From Enterobacter cloacae complex sp. R_G8 (GTDB lineage Bacteria > Pseudomonadota > Gammaproteobacteria > Enterobacterales > Enterobacteriaceae): a stretch of DNA of 64,000 bases. Both the position numbers and the translations under genes were made by a program. Numbering within the stretch: the first letter of the stretch is position 1; every line of letters starts with the position of its first letter. Under the pieces are notes generated by a model. That model was not told where the DNA came from. It did no database searches and was given only the letters and a program-made list of their open reading frames with translations. The DNA is taken from positions 4,030,001 through 4,094,000 of the forward strand of contig NZ_CP102246.1 of the NCBI RefSeq assembly GCF_024599795.1, in the 5' to 3' direction. Shown here one piece after another: positions 60,796 through 64,000 of the stretch.

Positions 60796-61364
60796 ACACG
60801 AATAAAGGTATGCGAGAGCACGCGCCACAGCATTTCAACACCCTGGCACGAAGCCTGCACTGGCTGATGGCGGCGATGATCCTGGCCATGCTGTTCATCG
60901 GCGCCGCCATGATGACGTCATTACATCATCGGATTTGGTTAATTGACCTGCACCGGCCCCTGGGTATCGCCATTTTACTGCTGGCGGTGATTCGTCTGGC
61001 CAACCGTGTGTTTAGCCGGACGCCCCCTCTCCCGGCCGATTTGCCCGTATGGCAGGTCTTTGCAGCCAAAGCCTCGCACTGGGTGCTGTACGCGTTAATG
61101 CTGACCATGCCGCTACTGGGCTGGGCACAGCTGTCGGCAGCGGGAGTACCCATCGTGATGTTTGATGGATTCAACCTGCCGCCTGTCGTTCCAGCCAGTC
61201 CGGCCGTTTATGCGTGGTGCCATGACGCCCATCGTCTTCTGGCCAGGGTACTTTTTGCGGTGGTGCTGGTCCACCTTTCTGCTGCACTCGTTCATGCATG
61301 GATCTACCGGGACGCGGTTTTTGCCAGCATGGCGAAAGGCGGTAAGCCGTCTCAGGAACCCTGA
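60792..61364 (+). CDS. Cytochrome b561 family protein
   Basis: The 190 residues form about four to five membrane segments with the family histidines (SLHWLMAAM, DLHRPLGIAI, KASHWVLY, CHDAHRLLAR) that bind two b-type hemes. It transfers electrons in the inner membrane. An AGGAGG ribosome site lies inside the end of the upstream catalase-like gene and the frames overlap by four bases, so the two are translationally coupled. The cytochrome is the plausible electron partner of the catalase-like protein. Confidence 0.9.
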   Translation: MNTNKGMREHAPQHFNTLARSLHWLMAAMILAMLFIGAAMMTSLHHRIWLIDLHRPLGIAILLLAVIRLANRVFSRTPPLPADLPVWQVFAAKASHWVLYALMLTMPLLGWAQLSAAGVPIVMFDGFNLPPVVPASPAVYAWCHDAHRLLARVLFAVVLVHLSAALVHAWIYRDAVFASMAKGGKPSQEP

Positions 61365-61382
61365 AGAGGACAACATTATTGA

Positions 61383-61496
61383 TGCGGGTCAAAGGAAGAT
61401 GGCTGGCTGACTAAAGAACAGGGCTATGTGGTCGATATTTATCAGGATACTTGTCAGCCTGTTTCGCAGGCTGACAACAACTCCGGGCGATATTAA
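61383..61496 (+). pseudogene. Possible gene remnant
   Basis: A frame without start codon encodes about 37 residues ending GYVVDIYQDTCQPVSQADNN and SGRY before TAA. It is preceded in frame by TGA, so it is not part of the cytochrome gene. Codon use resembles the neighbours, which hints at a degraded gene. The hairpin 61451-61477 lies inside it. This may be chance. Confidence 0.25.
61451..61477. other. Strong hairpin downstream of the cytochrome gene
   Basis: An 11-bp perfect stem TTGTCAGCCTG / CAGGCTGACAA with a TTTCG loop. It lacks a T-tract on either side. Confidence 0.55.
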
Positions 61497-61560
61497 CGGC
61501 CCTTTTCTGCTCAGAGTCATCCACGCGGCCACCTGAGTAAAATTATCTCATGGAGAGAAA

Positions 61561-62232
61561 ATGAAAGTTCGTCTTATGGCAATTGTATCTGCATCCTTAA
61601 TTCTTGCGGGCTGTGCTGGCTCGGTGAAACCCGACACCGTGAAAGCGGCTAATGGCAGCGCAATTGATATTTACAGCGTTTCTGCACTACCGGAACTGAA
61701 TGACAACCGTATTGCCGATAACACACTACGTGAAGTGACCCCGACGCATGCCGCAACAGGTATGGGGCTTGCCGTTCTCGGCGCGTTAACCGGTAACATT
61801 AACTCCGGTGACTTTGATAAAGAGAACTATAAAGGGACAGCGATCGAAACCCTGCAAAACCCGACGAACAGCTGGTTTGTGCCTAAAGCGAAACAAAATA
61901 TCAGCAAGTGGCTGAACGAAAAAGGCAATGGCCACGTTTACAAGCAGCCACTCTATATTGGTAAAGCAACCTGGGCGTTGATCTATAAAGATGCCACCGC
62001 GACCACGCCTCTCTATCAGCTGAAATATAAAGTCCTGTTCTATAAGCGCCCGGAAAGTGGAAATATGTTCTCTGCATTTACGGTAGCGGAATGCGCTCCT
62101 ACGCCAGTTGAAGCGCCACTGAGCGAGTGGAGTGCAAATAATTACCAAAAAGTGACCACTCAAACCGAAAGCTATATGAAGAGCTGCCTGCTGGAACTGG
62201 ATAACCAGCTGCCGCGTTTGCTGAAGCTGTAA
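61561..62232 (+). CDS. Putative lipoprotein of unknown function
   Basis: The 223 residues start with a lipoprotein signal ending LAGC (residues 15-18, cysteine 18). The mature part has no recognised motif except a glycine-rich hydrophobic stretch ATGMGLAVLGALTG (about 64-77) and two further cysteines. GGAGAG precedes the ATG. The length and sorting signal (Ala after the cysteine) suggest the outer membrane. Confidence 0.75.
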   Translation: MKVRLMAIVSASLILAGCAGSVKPDTVKAANGSAIDIYSVSALPELNDNRIADNTLREVTPTHAATGMGLAVLGALTGNINSGDFDKENYKGTAIETLQNPTNSWFVPKAKQNISKWLNEKGNGHVYKQPLYIGKATWALIYKDATATTPLYQLKYKVLFYKRPESGNMFSAFTVAECAPTPVEAPLSEWSANNYQKVTTQTESYMKSCLLELDNQLPRLLKL

Positions 62233-62248
62233 TGTGATGTGCTGTACG

Positions 62249-62272
62249 GCCCGCTTCGTGCGGGCTTGTGGG
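62249..62272 (+). terminator. Weak terminator after the lipoprotein gene
   Basis: Stem GCCCGC / GCGGGC with a TTCGT loop and TTGTGG following. Confidence 0.4.
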
Positions 62273-62397
62273 TTCAAAGTAGGTAACTCAGTGATAAACT
62301 CGCCCACTAATCTACTTTTGAACTCATCGTCCAGCCTGTTTTTTTAGCTATCAAACAAACTCATAACCTCTTTGGCCGAAGCTTATATTACTCAGGC

Positions 62398-62547
62398 ATG
62401 GATCACCTTTATGAACAATTTAAAAGTGCCTTGGGTTGTATTACCGCTCTCGTTAATAACAGTACGATTCTGTTATCACTTGCAATGACTGCCATATTCT
62501 ATGCTTCCCTCCATATTAGTGGTGTGCATAACACCAAAATATACTAA
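62398..62547 (+). CDS. Possible 49-residue membrane peptide
   Basis: ATG at 62398 opens a 49-codon frame starting MDHLYEQFKSALGCITALV, with a hydrophobic stretch STILLSLAMTAIFYASLHI (about residues 22-40). The ribosome site (CAGG) is weak. It lies in an AT-rich stretch 86 bases upstream of the DUF4225-like gene. It could be a small membrane protein, an upstream leader or a chance frame. Confidence 0.3.
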   Translation: MDHLYEQFKSALGCITALVNNSTILLSLAMTAIFYASLHISGVHNTKIY

Positions 62548-62632
62548 AGGTGATCCTTTACAGGTATCTGTCGAACCCGAAAGGTATGTGCTACCGTACA
62601 TTCTCAGCTGAACGACGATTCGAGGGAAGGAA

Positions 62633-63451
62633 TTGGATATATATACAGGTAGCAATCGCTTTTCTGGCTATTTTTTAACAATGGCCTCAATAGAAGTGAA
62701 TCAACTAATGAATACAGCTCTTGCTGTATCAGGTTTTCACATAAAAGATGCTCTGACACGCATACGGTTTCAGGATAACGTGCGGGCATTTGGGAAATAT
62801 CAACTGGCAACCATCAGGAATAGCGCGACCGAGCAGGAGTGTCAGCTGTGTATCCAGAACATTCGCGCGGAGAATAATAATCTGAAGATTCAGGACAGAA
62901 TGCTCAGGACAGGGGAGTCTGTTCTCACAGCATCTGTCCGGATCTATGAAGAGAATGGTAAGTACTTCGGATATGTCATCGATTTTGTCGGTGTGGTCAT
63001 TTCCGGTTTGCAGATTGCCGGAGGTATTGGCGTTATTGCTTCATCCGTTCCAGTCGGAAATATGATTGGGATTATAGCCGGTGCAACGCTGGTACTGAAT
63101 GGTGTATCTTCGGCAGCAGAAAGTGTCCAGAAGTTGGCGGGAAAAGCCTCTCCAGTCAATTTTATGCGTGATGGGTTTGAAGGTTCGGCCGAATTCCTGG
63201 GATTTGATCGCAAAGTAGGTTTACTTGCTTATCAGATGGTAGATCTCAGTACGTCCTATTATGGAATGTTCAAACTCACCCTGAAGCCAGATGCCTGGCG
63301 TCTGTATCGGTATTTAGCCCCAGACTTCATGAGACAGGTAAACACTATGAGCCGAACTGCCCTGGCGATTAAAGGTATCGGGGCAACGTTGAAGGGAGCA
63401 AAAATAGGACATACGCTTTATCAGTTGCAGCGTGACGAAAAAATTCAGTGA
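62633..63451 (+). CDS. DUF4225-like protein
   Basis: The 272 residues from a TTG at 62633 (GAGGGAAGGAA directly upstream) or ATG at 62681 contain a central glycine-rich hydrophobic part (about residues 117-165, GYVIDFVGVVISGLQIAGGI and following) that can form a hairpin of membrane helices. I recall this kind of sequence as DUF4225, found in enterobacterial accessory loci; function unknown. Base composition is lower in GC than the neighbours, which suggests transfer. The convergent small membrane protein gene ends 5 bases after it. Confidence 0.65.
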   Translation: MDIYTGSNRFSGYFLTMASIEVNQLMNTALAVSGFHIKDALTRIRFQDNVRAFGKYQLATIRNSATEQECQLCIQNIRAENNNLKIQDRMLRTGESVLTASVRIYEENGKYFGYVIDFVGVVISGLQIAGGIGVIASSVPVGNMIGIIAGATLVLNGVSSAAESVQKLAGKASPVNFMRDGFEGSAEFLGFDRKVGLLAYQMVDLSTSYYGMFKLTLKPDAWRLYRYLAPDFMRQVNTMSRTALAIKGIGATLKGAKIGHTLYQLQRDEKIQ

Positions 63452-63456
63452 GCCAC

Positions 63457-63798
63457 TTATCGGCCTTTCATAATTTTATGCGCTTTCCATGAAAGGCCAA
63501 GAGGTATCAGATACCAAACAGCAATAACGCCAAAAACTGCAACAGGTAAGTAATATAACAATAGAGAGGGCGTATAGAAGGCAGGCAGGAAAATCAGAGG
63601 TGCCAGGATTAGAATCAAACAAATAACCCCGCCATAAAATCGCTTGCTCAGATCATCCACTAATGTCGAAAGCGTTTCGCTGGCATTTTCATCCCTGCTC
63701 AAAACTTCTTTCAGACGAGATACCTGCTTATGTGAGAAACCATTGTTCAGCAGGTCTTTTTCTGTCAGTTCACTGGCCACATGCTCGCCTTTCTTCAT
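63457..63798 (-). CDS. Small membrane protein convergent with the DUF4225-like gene
   Basis: The 113 residues have a soluble N-terminal half (a short HTH-like stretch NNGFSHKQVSRLKEVLSRD, about 17-35) and two or three hydrophobic segments (about 55-78 and 80-102). No family recognised. The ribosome site is weak. It is only 5 bases from the end of the convergent DUF4225-like gene, so it could be a partner, for example an immunity or regulatory protein; this is speculation. Confidence 0.55.
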   Translation of the reverse strand: MKKGEHVASELTEKDLLNNGFSHKQVSRLKEVLSRDENASETLSTLVDDLSKRFYGGVICLILILAPLIFLPAFYTPSLLLYYLPVAVFGVIAVWYLIPLGLSWKAHKIMKGR

Positions 63799-64000
63799 GA
63801 TTGCTATACGTATACAAGAATACCCTTAAGCTTAGCTTTTTTAAACAGTAACTTGGCTCTGCATTTCCAGTCTCGCCATACCTGCCGCAAATACAACATG
63901 CAGGCGCCGCGCCTCCCCTTCGTGATCACATTTTTCACCCCTGGCTATTCACTTACTAAAAAGCGGTGTTATCATTCACCTCGTAAATACCTTTCAACTC

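Noticed and set aside
63799..64000. Terminal 202 bases
   Set aside because: No gene or clear site seen; any gene to the right is outside the window.

Overview
The window is a chromosomal segment of an Enterobacteriaceae member, most likely Enterobacter or a close relative such as Lelliottia. This rests on gene order and protein similarity recalled from memory; no search was run. From the left edge to hemB the order is that of the E. coli 8-9 min region read in reverse: secF-secD-yajC-tgt-queA-acpH-malZ-proY-brnQ-phoR-phoB-sbcD-sbcC-mak-rdgC-ppnP-aroM-yaiA-aroL-yaiI-proC-dgcC-psiF-phoA-iraP-ddlA-yaiZ-yaiY-yaiW-sbmA-ampH-iprA-autotransporter-hemB. E. coli araJ is missing between sbcC and mak. 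No rRNA, tRNA, CRISPR, insertion sequence or complete prophage was seen.

Layout. 0-5.1 kb: protein export accessory genes (secF cut by the edge, secD, yajC) and queuosine tRNA modification (tgt, queA). 5.1-7.2 kb: acpH, then a 2-Cys peroxiredoxin and a membrane-anchored ABM-domain protein that are not at this site in E. coli K-12. 7.3-12.1 kb: malZ with tandem MalT boxes, proY and brnQ. 12.5-19.1 kb: phoBR with its Pho box, and sbcDC. 19.1-25.8 kb: mak, rdgC, ppnP, the aroL-yaiA-aroM cluster, yaiI, proC and the diguanylate cyclase dgcC. 25.9-28.1 kb: psiF, phoA with its Pho box, and iraP. 28.3-30.4 kb: an MdtG-like exporter and an extensin-family protein. 30.4-37.3 kb: cell-wall and peptide-uptake genes (ddlA, yaiW-sbmA, ampH) with small membrane proteins and the regulator iprA. 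37.4-40.2 kb: an intact type V autotransporter of the EhaB/UpaC/YaiT type. 40.2-43.4 kb: hemB and a two-domain acyltransferase that looks like the ornithine-lipid synthase OlsF, bracketed by REP elements. 43.5-49.9 kb: sulfur scavenging, with tauABCD for taurine and mmuPM for S-methylmethionine behind a probable MetJ operator; between them lies a strongly structured non-coding stretch.

50-64 kb is more accessory: a LysR/MFS/M20 amidohydrolase cassette, an AI-2E family permease, a GAF-GGDEF cyclase, a second LysR with a small membrane protein, an exported yellow/royal-jelly-type protein, a membrane-anchored catalase-like protein translationally coupled to a cytochrome b561, a lipoprotein, and an AT-richer end with a DUF4225-like protein and small membrane proteins.

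Functional themes are phosphate starvation (phoBR, phoA, psiF, iraP), sulfur and methionine scavenging, envelope and peptidoglycan maintenance, c-di-GMP signalling (two cyclases) and peroxide defence (peroxiredoxin, catalase-like protein). A family of CCCTCTCCC/GGGAGAGGG palindromes recurs in gene ends and competes with ordinary terminators for that role. The best candidates for undescribed biology are the structured element at 47.2-47.45 kb, the 28-codon ORF ahead of mmuP, and the DUF4225 locus at the right edge.
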